Shown one piece after another: positions 37,170 through 44,742 of a stretch of DNA of 64,000 bases. The translations under genes were made by a program, and so were the position numbers. Position 1 is the stretch's first letter, and every line of letters begins with the position of its first letter. Below the pieces are notes generated by a model. The model did no database searches, had not been told where the DNA came from, and worked only from the letters and a program-made list of their open reading frames with translations. Source of the stretch: an uncultured Lachnospiraceae bacterium (GTDB taxonomy: Bacteria > Bacillota > Clostridia > Lachnospirales > Lachnospiraceae); NCBI GenBank assembly GCA_902781325.1, contig CACZJD010000001.1, positions 1-64,000 on the forward strand, in the 5' to 3' direction.

Positions 37170-39605
37170 TTATGAAACATCCGTCCGGATGATCTTTACT
37201 TTCCCGTCATGAACTGCCTGTACTGCAGCTACAGCCTGCCCCAATGCTATGCCTCCGTCATTAGGAGGAACCAGATGGTGGATCAAAACATTGAAACCTT
37301 CCGATTCAAGCCCTTTTTTGACCATGTCCAGAAGAAGGCGGTTCTGAAAGCATCCACCGCTGAGGGCGGCAGTCCGGATCCCGTTCTCCTTACGGATTTC
37401 GGCGCAGGCTGAAATAATCTGGTCAGCGAGCATTTTGTGGAAGAGCCATGCAAGACGATCCGTTTCCTCACCGCGGAGTCTTCCGAGAGTGATCCTTTTC
37501 ACGATCTTGTCCGTAGGAAGAATCAGGCGTCCGTCTTCTCCTCTTATTATTGTCTGATCTGCTGTGCTCTCCTCATTCCTGCTTTCCGGCGCAGTTTTCT
37601 CGTACGCCTCTGCAGCAAACTCCAGAGCCATCGAGGCTTCTCCCTCAAAAGTGGAATGTCTGCAAATCCCGCAGATCGCGCTCACGGCATCGAACAGCCT
37701 TCCCGCGCTGGTGGAGACCACCGAGTTGAGTCTTCTGTCCGCCATTTTCATCAGAACAGAAGATTCCTGCTCCGTGCACAGTGAAAACTTTCGAGTAAGG
37801 GAAAGGACATCTTTAAGCGGTGAATCCGCTTCCTCTGCTTTGCTGATACTGTGCAGCATGGACACTGCGATCCTCCATCCGTCTGTGGAGGAGAGGTCTC
37901 CCCCCACCTGAATAAATGGTTTAATGCTGGCTTTTCTTTCAAAGCCGTGGTAGTCCGCCGTAAGGATCTCTCCTCCCCAGATGGTACCGTCAGTCCCGTA
38001 TCCTGTGCCGTCCATGGAAACTCCTATGACCGGATCCGCGTGATCATTCTCCGCCATACAGCTTAGAACATGGGCGTAATGATGCTGAACTTTTACCACC
38101 GGAAGGGAATCTCCTCCACGCTCTCTCCCGAGCTTCTCTGAGAGCCCGATCGATGTCGTTACCGAGTTGTATCTGGGGTGAAGGTCACACGCAATAACTT
38201 CCGGAGTCACTTCCAGGAGCCGCGCATACCTCCCTGTCGTCTCTTCCAGCGCCTTCACGCTTCTGAGGTCCGCCAGATCTCCGATATAAGAGGAGGGATA
38301 AAACAGGCTTCCGCTTCCTATGCAAAATGTATTTTTCAGTTCGCCGCCTATGGCCAGCACTCTTGTGCCGCCCGTTTCTTTTTCGCTTCCTTCCCACGCA
38401 GAGAGCATGTAGGGAAGCGGCGCATAACCCCTGGACCTGCGGATCATGTAAGGCTCCCCGTCATAGAAATCCATGACCGAGTCGTCTGCCCTGATCCGGA
38501 TCTTTCTGTTGTGAGAAAGAATACAGTCGCAGAGATTTCCAAGCTCCGCAATGGCCTCAGCATCATCTCTGCATATCGGTGCTCCGGAGACATTTCCGCT
38601 GGTCATCACAAGGCAGTCCGGCATATTGATCCCGTCCGGATAATCAAAGAGCAGGATCTGGACCGGTGCATAGGGGAGCATCACTCCAACGGTAGGATTT
38701 CCGGGTGCGATCGAAGGACACAGTTTCCCTCCTTCTCTTCGCTGCAGCAGCAGGATCGGCTTCTGGTGCCCGGTGAGAATCTCTCTCTGCGCATCGCTGA
38801 TCTCACATTCTCTCTCTGCTGCCTCTTCGTCCCTCATCATAACGGCAAAGGGCTTAACAGGCCTTGTCTTTCTCAGGCGAAGTTTTGCCACCGCTTCTTC
38901 ATTGGTCGCATCGCAGCACAGGTGGAATCCTCCTATGCCTTTGACCGCGGCGATCCCGCCTTCTGAAATGATCCTGCGGGTTCTTGTGATCGCTTCACTT
39001 CCGCGGACAGCTTCTTCTCCGGCAAGATATACCTCAGGTCCGCACTCGTTGCAGCAGACCGGCTGAGCATCGTAGCGCCGGCTTTTCGGAGAGTGATACT
39101 CACCGGAACAGGTCGGGCACATGGGAAACATTTTCATGCTCGTCCTCACCCTGTCATAAGGAAGTCCTTCCAAAATGGTAAGCCGGGGTCCGCAGCACGT
39201 GCAGTTGATAAAGGGGTGAAGATATCTTCTGTCGCCCGGATCGAGAAGTTCCTTCCGGCACTCTTCACAGATCGCAATGTCCGGAGAAATAAAGATCTCT
39301 CCCTTAGTTTTCGTGCTCTCTATGATCTCGAAGGATGTAAAACTTTGTTCCCTGCTGTCAGCGCTGCGGACATCCATCTTGAGCACAGCTGCCCTCGCCG
39401 GAGGCTTTTTCTCGAGAAGATTTAAGAAGCAGTCCACCTGTTCCTGTCCGCCCTGGGCAAAGATCTCCACATAAGGTCCCTTATTGCAGACTGATCCTCT
39501 GATCCCGGCCTGCGCCGCGTGTCTGGCCACAGTAGGCCTGAACCCCACTCCCTGGACAATTCCGTATACTTTTATTCTTAATGTCTTCTCTGTATTTCCG
39601 ATCAT
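37170..39605 (-). CDS. hypF: carbamoyltransferase HypF
   Basis: HypF turns carbamoyl phosphate into the thiocarbamate on HypE. Four modules are seen in 811 residues: acylphosphatase (KVYGIVQGVGFRPTVARH), two zinc fingers (CEECRKELL ... NCTCCGPRL, and CPTCSGEYH ... CCNECGP), a YrdC/Sua5-like domain (about 200-390) and a Kae1-like domain (VQHHYAHVLSCMAEND, then the C-terminal SGGCFQNRLLL). The length is slightly above the usual 750. It overlaps the D-K fusion gene by four bases. No hypA, hypB or [NiFe] hydrogenase gene is in the window. Confidence 0.95.
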   Translation of the reverse strand: MIGNTEKTLRIKVYGIVQGVGFRPTVARHAAQAGIRGSVCNKGPYVEIFAQGGQEQVDCFLNLLEKKPPARAAVLKMDVRSADSREQSFTSFEIIESTKTKGEIFISPDIAICEECRKELLDPGDRRYLHPFINCTCCGPRLTILEGLPYDRVRTSMKMFPMCPTCSGEYHSPKSRRYDAQPVCCNECGPEVYLAGEEAVRGSEAITRTRRIISEGGIAAVKGIGGFHLCCDATNEEAVAKLRLRKTRPVKPFAVMMRDEEAAERECEISDAQREILTGHQKPILLLQRREGGKLCPSIAPGNPTVGVMLPYAPVQILLFDYPDGINMPDCLVMTSGNVSGAPICRDDAEAIAELGNLCDCILSHNRKIRIRADDSVMDFYDGEPYMIRRSRGYAPLPYMLSAWEGSEKETGGTRVLAIGGELKNTFCIGSGSLFYPSSYIGDLADLRSVKALEETTGRYARLLEVTPEVIACDLHPRYNSVTTSIGLSEKLGRERGGDSLPVVKVQHHYAHVLSCMAENDHADPVIGVSMDGTGYGTDGTIWGGEILTADYHGFERKASIKPFIQVGGDLSSTDGWRIAVSMLHSISKAEEADSPLKDVLSLTRKFSLCTEQESSVLMKMADRRLNSVVSTSAGRLFDAVSAICGICRHSTFEGEASMALEFAAEAYEKTAPESRNEESTADQTIIRGEDGRLILPTDKIVKRITLGRLRGEETDRLAWLFHKMLADQIISACAEIRKENGIRTAALSGGCFQNRLLLDMVKKGLESEGFNVLIHHLVPPNDGGIALGQAVAAVQAVHDGKVKIIRTDVS

Positions 39606-42151
39606 AATTTACCTGAAACCGCGAAATGCGGCAGTCCGGCGAACACCCCGTCAAAACAGTCCCGCAACAGAGGGAGCATGACCGGGTCCGCGATGATCAT
39701 GTCGTATTTTTCTGAGCAAACCGCCCGGGCGAGGTCTGTCTCCTCGCTAAGGTGAAAATCTCCCGCTTCGCTCAGTTCTTTCTTCAGCATGAACCATGTA
39801 GCTGTGTCCACGCTTCCCGCTCCGAGCTCCTGCAGCACCTTTCTGCAGGAATTTGCCGTAATCTGTTCGTGAACCACCAGGATTCTTTTTCCGGCAACTG
39901 ATGTATTCTCCGCGATCTTGCGGATCTGCCGTTCTGCCAAAGGATTGCAGCAGCGGAAAGGGACTGAATATTTTGACAAAAGCGCTTTCGCAGCCTCATA
40001 ACCCGACACAGTAATAACAAGGTTCTCACAGACTGATGTCGGATCTGAAAAAGCTTCTGTCCCATCCGCACGGCTTCCGTAGATCACCGCCCGCTTGCCG
40101 AATTCCTTCTCTGTATATTCTCTGAGCGCCTCATAATCAGCGATCCCGCCCAGATCCATGTATTGCGCGCCGAGAATTCCGATAGGGCCATTTCTCTCTG
40201 CATCTGTTTCATTGCCCGGCTTTTTTGCGAACTTCTCAAAAAGAGCCAGATATGCCTTTTCAGCGCCTTTGTCGTAGTATTCCATTCCGTCGCAGGCAAT
40301 ACCGATACAGGGGAGTCCCGTCTTTTTCTCAGACATCCTCTCAAGCGCCCTGAAATCTGTCCCTATGACGGCCGGAACAGGAGTCCCGACAATGGCAGCA
40401 AAAGCAGGAGTTTTGTCCTCCCCGCCTTCTGACAGTAAAGCTGCTGCGTCCGCCAGTTTCTTCACCAGTTTCTCATCCCTTCCGAGGATCGCGTCCATAT
40501 CCCGAAGGCCTGCACTGAAAACGGCGCTTCTTGCGCGGAACCATCTGGGCTCGTCGAAGCCGCAGATATTGCCTGTACAGCCTCCCGCGTCGCAGATCAC
40601 TGTGATACCGCCGAGTTCATAGAATACAGAGACCGCGCCGGACTGATCCGGGGCAAATGGTGTGAGGATCTCCCGGTAGCCCTTGGGCCTGTTGCCGGAG
40701 GTCTCTATATTCTTCGCGGGCTCCCCTCGGCTGACCTTTTCGATCTTTCTGTCCGCTCCGTACTCGCCGACCAGTCTGACCGCAGAACCGTAGAGTTCCT
40801 TTTCACTGCCCTGCACGGTCTCCGACAGAGCCTCGAAAAAGCGGCAAACGCCCATAAAACCAAAAGGCTGAATGTCCTGTCCCCACAGAAGACAGGGGTA
40901 ATCCGGATGATACCAGCCCGCGTCCCGTCCAAGAGCGATGTGCAGAGTTCCCTCATTATCTGCATCCCCATCCGTGTTCTCTTTATATAGCAGCATGGAG
41001 GGCGACAGGTTCGAATAAACCCTTGTTTCCGGACTCAAGTCGGACAAGTGCCTGATATAGCGATAAGAATCCGTTGTGATCGTTCCGAAGATCTCCCTGA
41101 CTCTGAAGCCGTAACGCACCAGGGCAAGCGCAAGCTCGAAAGGATCCGCATTGATCGCTTCGCCGACACTGAAGACCGCTCCGGAACAGGTTTCTCTGAA
41201 CCTCTTCATCGCTGTTTTGGCCTTTTCCATGTAGGTCCCGTATTCAAACCGGACACCGAGAGCCGCCGCAAAAGCGTCATACTGCGCCGCTATCCTGTCG
41301 ATCTGGTAAAGCCTTGTGAGTTCGACAGAAGGAATTCCCAGTCTCTCCTGAAGGTCTCCTGCTGCGGGTCTCGCCTCCGGATTCAGGATCAGGTTGAAAT
41401 TGGCCTCCGACATCTTTTCAAACTCAGAATAGTCTCCGCATGAGGAGACTTCCCTGATCCGCCTCACTCCGATCTGTCTAAGAAGGGACCTGAGTTCGCA
41501 GTCCTCTTCCAAAGGGGCAAAATATCCCAGGATATTGACACTGTCGGATTTCTTGGGAATCGGCTGCAGCAGGGAATATATGGATTGTCTGACGTGAACC
41601 ATGGGCGGCTTTCTGCCCTCTCTGGTCAGCGCATACATGTAGCATGGCCTTACACGGATATAGGAATCCTCTGCGTCACAAACTGCCCGGACGGATTCAT
41701 TTACCATTTTCTCCGCTTTCCTGCAGACCCGCTCCATATCTGTGCCCAGCAGCGCGTCCACGCAGGTGATGCAGATCATAATGACAGAGGGCCGCTTACT
41801 GAGGCCTGCCGCCAGTTCGCAGACCGCCTTTGGAATCCGGCGCAGATGTCTGCCGGTTATGAGATCCGTCTCATCCATCGTCAGATAAAAAAACCTGTTT
41901 TCGTACCCCTTCATAGTGCTGATGGAAGATGTATTTCTTCCGCAGCAGCCGGGAGATACGATCAGCATGACCGATCCGGGAACGGACAATCCCGCCCTCT
42001 TGACGCCGAATCCCTCAGCCCCCGGCGAATTAAAAGCCAGGGTGGCCGGCGAACTGTAGATCAGATGGGAGGAAGAAGTCATTTCCTGCGGGATATTATT
42101 CTTTCCGAGTTCCCACAGCTCCCTGACTGAATAACTTATCGCTCCGCTCAT
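39602..42151 (-). CDS. nitrogenase component 1-like D-K fusion protein (set 2)
   Basis: The 849-residue protein consists of two component 1 domains in tandem. The N-terminal half (about 1-465) is D-like: SPGCCGRNTSS near residue 70 and CITCVDALLGTD near 130. The C-terminal half (about 495-849) is K-like: SGAVSVFYELGG and CDAGGCTGNICGFDEPRWF. In the K half the second and third Cys of the set 1 K protein are replaced (GLRDMDAILGRD, VGTPVPAVIGTD). So this set has fewer cluster ligands. The ATG at 42151 follows GGAGGAGAG by a few bases. An ATG four codons upstream overlaps the nifH-like stop but has a poor site. Such a D-K fusion is uncommon. Confidence 0.8.
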   Translation of the reverse strand: MSGAISYSVRELWELGKNNIPQEMTSSSHLIYSSPATLAFNSPGAEGFGVKRAGLSVPGSVMLIVSPGCCGRNTSSISTMKGYENRFFYLTMDETDLITGRHLRRIPKAVCELAAGLSKRPSVIMICITCVDALLGTDMERVCRKAEKMVNESVRAVCDAEDSYIRVRPCYMYALTREGRKPPMVHVRQSIYSLLQPIPKKSDSVNILGYFAPLEEDCELRSLLRQIGVRRIREVSSCGDYSEFEKMSEANFNLILNPEARPAAGDLQERLGIPSVELTRLYQIDRIAAQYDAFAAALGVRFEYGTYMEKAKTAMKRFRETCSGAVFSVGEAINADPFELALALVRYGFRVREIFGTITTDSYRYIRHLSDLSPETRVYSNLSPSMLLYKENTDGDADNEGTLHIALGRDAGWYHPDYPCLLWGQDIQPFGFMGVCRFFEALSETVQGSEKELYGSAVRLVGEYGADRKIEKVSRGEPAKNIETSGNRPKGYREILTPFAPDQSGAVSVFYELGGITVICDAGGCTGNICGFDEPRWFRARSAVFSAGLRDMDAILGRDEKLVKKLADAAALLSEGGEDKTPAFAAIVGTPVPAVIGTDFRALERMSEKKTGLPCIGIACDGMEYYDKGAEKAYLALFEKFAKKPGNETDAERNGPIGILGAQYMDLGGIADYEALREYTEKEFGKRAVIYGSRADGTEAFSDPTSVCENLVITVSGYEAAKALLSKYSVPFRCCNPLAERQIRKIAENTSVAGKRILVVHEQITANSCRKVLQELGAGSVDTATWFMLKKELSEAGDFHLSEETDLARAVCSEKYDMIIADPVMLPLLRDCFDGVFAGLPHFAVSGKL

Positions 42152-42162
42152 TCTCTCCTCCA

Positions 42163-42927
42163 TCAGTTTCCGCTCTTTTCCTCTTCAATAAGCCTTTGGG
42201 CGAGGTCCAGAAAGCACTTGCTCACATAGAGTTCCGGATCTCCCTCGATCACTGTCTTTCCCTGATCTTCAAATCGGATGATATCGTCACTTCTGGGGAT
42301 CCGGGCCACTATAGGCAGTCCTTTGGACAGCGCGAACTCCTCTACCTTCCTGCTCTCGTCTTCGACATTTCTGCTGTTGAGGATAATGCCCTCCACTCTT
42401 GCGTAGCTCCTGTCCTCGAAGTTTCGCACTGCCGTGCATATATTGTTGGCCGCATAGAGCGCCATCTTTTCACCGGATGTCACAATGAGGACCTTCTGCG
42501 CATAACCCTCTCTGATCGGCGCGGCAAATCCTCCGCACACAACATCCCCGAGAACGTCGTACAGCACCACATCGGGCTTGTAAGTCTCAAACAGCCTGAG
42601 GTCCTCCAGCAGGCTGAAGGTGGCGATGATCCCCCTGCCGGCACAGCCGAGTCCCGGCGTAGGTCCGCCTGTCTCAATACACAGGACTCCTCCATAACCC
42701 TCTTTTGCGATCTGGTCAATGGCTTCGGGCTCCTCATCCTTTTCGCGCAGATAGTCCATCACCGGCTGCAGTGGCCGGCCGCCCAGAAGATTTATGGTGG
42801 AATCCGCCTTGGGATCACAGCCGATCTGGATCACTCTTTTGCCTAAGAAGGCAAATGCCGCAGCCAGATTGGATGTTGTTGTGGACTTTCCGATACCGCC
42901 CTTCCCGTAAATCGCTATTTTGATCAT
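42163..42927 (-). CDS. NifH/BchL-like iron protein (set 2)
   Basis: A 254-residue ATPase of the NifH family. It has P-loop [14 protein letters not shown], the Cys ligands in [13 protein letters not shown] and [14 protein letters not shown], and the switch region [14 protein letters not shown]. It should be a homodimer that passes electrons from its [4Fe-4S] cluster to the D-K fusion, at the cost of ATP. True NifH is about 290 residues and BchL similar, so this is a short version. ACAGGAGAG lies four bases before the ATG. It is the first gene of the metallocofactor run. A terminator stands 30 bases upstream. Confidence 0.88.
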   Translation of the reverse strand: MIKIAIYGKGGIGKSTTTSNLAAAFAFLGKRVIQIGCDPKADSTINLLGGRPLQPVMDYLREKDEEPEAIDQIAKEGYGGVLCIETGGPTPGLGCAGRGIIATFSLLEDLRLFETYKPDVVLYDVLGDVVCGGFAAPIREGYAQKVLIVTSGEKMALYAANNICTAVRNFEDRSYARVEGIILNSRNVEDESRKVEEFALSKGLPIVARIPRSDDIIRFEDQGKTVIEGDPELYVSKCFLDLAQRLIEEEKSGN

Positions 42928-42957
42928 TGCGCTCTCCTGTCAAAAAATTCCGTTCAT

Positions 42958-42991
42958 AAAAAAGGCTCCTCCACCTTTCCGGTGAAAGAGC
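42958..42991 (-). terminator. intrinsic terminator in front of the nifH-like gene (possible attenuator)
   Basis: On the minus strand GCTCTTTCACC pairs with GGTGGAGGAGC (11 pairs, two or three of them G-U) around a GGAAA loop, followed by C and six T. It ends 30 bases before the nifH-like ATG, leaving no room for a promoter in between. Confidence 0.8.
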
Positions 42992-43132
42992 ATTGCAAGC
43001 ATGAAAACACGCGCAGGGAGACCTTCCGCACACGAAAGATCCCGCCTTGATCCGCATATGTCTGTCTTCATAGAAACTGTTCCCGCTCTTCCAGGTCGGA
43101 TAATTCTTTCCTGTCAGATCACTCTATGCCTA
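42992..43132 (-). other. structured leader candidate upstream of the metallocofactor genes
   Basis: These 141 bases between the lipoprotein stop and the terminator hold an extended hairpin (GCGGGA ... CTTTC gtgtgcg GAAGG ... TCCC on the minus strand) and a CATGC/GCAATG stretch next to the terminator arm. I see no match to a riboswitch class I know (cobalamin, Moco, NiCo, c-di-GMP, T-box and others) and no convincing promoter. Confidence 0.4.
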
Positions 43133-43990
43133 TTATTCCACAGAGTACACGATATATTCAAGTCCCGTGTCGCTCATGCCGCCAAGTTCCAGCAGATATT
43201 TGCCGTTCTCGTACATAAAGTCAAAGTCATACTCAAAACTTCCGGAGAAGCTCGCTTCGCCGAGCTGCTCATGGATCTCGCTCTCAGAAGCTCCCCATGT
43301 GAAGCCGCAGGGAAGTTCAAGCTCAGGAAGATTGGGGGCTTCCCCGTTTTTTCCCTTCCCCATTGTGATATAGATCCCGGTCATGGGAAGGTCTGTCAGT
43401 TTCACCTCGGAACCGGTATAGTTGCCGAATTCAGCCTTGACAATGACATCATCATCCGTGTAATCGGGGCTTGTCATCTTCGCTGTCACGACCTGGTCAG
43501 CCGCCATAGTCTTGTCCGCGGGATTTCCGTCGATCTCATAGGTAAGCGTCCACTTGCCAAGTTTCATAGAACTGAGTTCGATCGGGAATGTGAGTTCCAT
43601 TCCGTCAAAGGACATAACGCCGTCCAGCACCTCGTTGAGATTGACCTCCGAGCTGTTATCCTGCTTTCTCTTCTCGTTTTCTTCCTTTTTTCTCTCCGCT
43701 TCCGCTCTCTCCGCCTCCGGGTCCACTTCGGAGGGTTCAGGCTTCTCGATCACATCCTTCTGTGTGGCGGATTCAGCCGGTTTTTCCTCTTCTTTTATGA
43801 TGTCCTCCGACTTCACCTCTTCAGGGTTGATCGGCTCCATCACTGTGCTGCTCGCTGCAGCGCTCTCCTCAGTGGAGTCCTTCTTGGATGCGTCTTTGCC
43901 CCCGCACCCGAAAAGGCCCGCTGACAGAGCCAGTACAAGAAGCACTGCTGCAGTTTTTCTTCCTGCGTTTACAATTCTTTTTCTGATCAC
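43133..43990 (-). CDS. lipoprotein of unknown function
   Basis: The 285-residue lipoprotein starts at a GTG at 43990, eight bases after GGGAGG. The longer reading frame upstream precedes that site. The signal peptide ends in lipobox LFGC, followed by a long charged linker (Glu/Lys/Ser-rich to about residue 120, with a RAEAERKKEENEKRKQD helix). The C-terminal 160 residues look like a beta-rich domain (FDGMELTFPIELSSMKLGKW, then GIYITMGKGKNG). I do not recognise the family. It is transcribed towards the metallocofactor genes, with 205 bases between. Confidence 0.75.
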   Translation of the reverse strand: MIRKRIVNAGRKTAAVLLVLALSAGLFGCGGKDASKKDSTEESAAASSTVMEPINPEEVKSEDIIKEEEKPAESATQKDVIEKPEPSEVDPEAERAEAERKKEENEKRKQDNSSEVNLNEVLDGVMSFDGMELTFPIELSSMKLGKWTLTYEIDGNPADKTMAADQVVTAKMTSPDYTDDDVIVKAEFGNYTGSEVKLTDLPMTGIYITMGKGKNGEAPNLPELELPCGFTWGASESEIHEQLGEASFSGSFEYDFDFMYENGKYLLELGGMSDTGLEYIVYSVE

Positions 43991-44046
43991 TTTTTTCTCC
44001 TCCCATAGGAGCGGGCAGTTGCTCCGCTCTAAAAAATTCATCCGGT

Positions 44047-44742
44047 TCAGATCGGATTGCGGTTAAATCCCTTGAATTTCCTACCGTTTCTGCAGTAGAA
44101 ATCATACAGGAAAACACCTGTATTTCCGAACTCAGGATACGCGCTCTCCGGCACTTCAAGAATGCAGGATTCGTAAGCATTGACGATCACTGTTCCTGAG
44201 GGATGTTCTCTGCGCCTCTCAAAGTTTCGCGAATATGTCTTATGTACATGTCCGTGAAGCATATACAGAGGCTTTACTGTGCTGAGAAAACTGTCAAAAC
44301 ATTGAAATCCTCTGTGCGGCAGATCGTCCAGATCGCCATAGCCCCTGACCGGCGCGTGAGCCACAAAAACATCGATTCCCCCGGTGATCTGTGTCTTTCT
44401 CATTAGACGGTTCACCCGGGAAGTCATCTCCGACTCCGTGTACATGTCGCTGCTTTCTTTGTACCGCATGGAGCCTCCCAGTCCTGCAATTCTCAGTCCG
44501 TTGTGATTATATATCATCTCGTCGATACATACGCAGCCTCCCGGCGGCTTTCTGTCATATACCGTATCGTGATTGCCGCGGACATAGAGCAGAGTCCTGT
44601 TTGACATTGTAACAAGAAACTCCAGATAATCGGGACTCAAATCTCCGCAGGAAATGATGAGATCGATTCCTTTAAGCTTTCGCGGTGTGTAGAAATCCCA
44701 CAGAGATTTGCTCTCATCATCTGCGACAACCAGAATCTTCAC
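44047..44742 (-). CDS. calcineurin-like metallophosphoesterase
   Basis: A 231-residue soluble phosphoesterase. It begins MKILVVADDESKSLWDF, has SCGDLSPDYLEF, the metal motif VRGNHDTVYD, VAHAPVRGYGD and LHGHVHKTY, so the two-metal site looks complete. The first motif is VADDESK rather than the usual DxH. The start is a GTG at 44742 nine bases after AAAGGAG, overlapping the upstream gene by four bases (GTGA). The substrate is unknown. Confidence 0.85.
   Translation of the reverse strand: MKILVVADDESKSLWDFYTPRKLKGIDLIISCGDLSPDYLEFLVTMSNRTLLYVRGNHDTVYDRKPPGGCVCIDEMIYNHNGLRIAGLGGSMRYKESSDMYTESEMTSRVNRLMRKTQITGGIDVFVAHAPVRGYGDLDDLPHRGFQCFDSFLSTVKPLYMLHGHVHKTYSRNFERRREHPSGTVIVNAYESCILEVPESAYPEFGNTGVFLYDFYCRNGRKFKGFNRNPI

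Noticed and set aside
31122..42927. Molybdenum nitrogenase able to fix nitrogen
   Set aside because: The component 1 parts lack recognisable FeMo-cofactor ligands and some P-cluster Cys, and nifB, nifE and nifN are absent from the window.
42815..43057. Short minus-strand frame of 80 residues in front of the nifH-like gene, a possible leader peptide
   Set aside because: It runs through the terminator and into the nifH-like gene in another frame and has no good ribosome site; no run of regulatory codons was seen.
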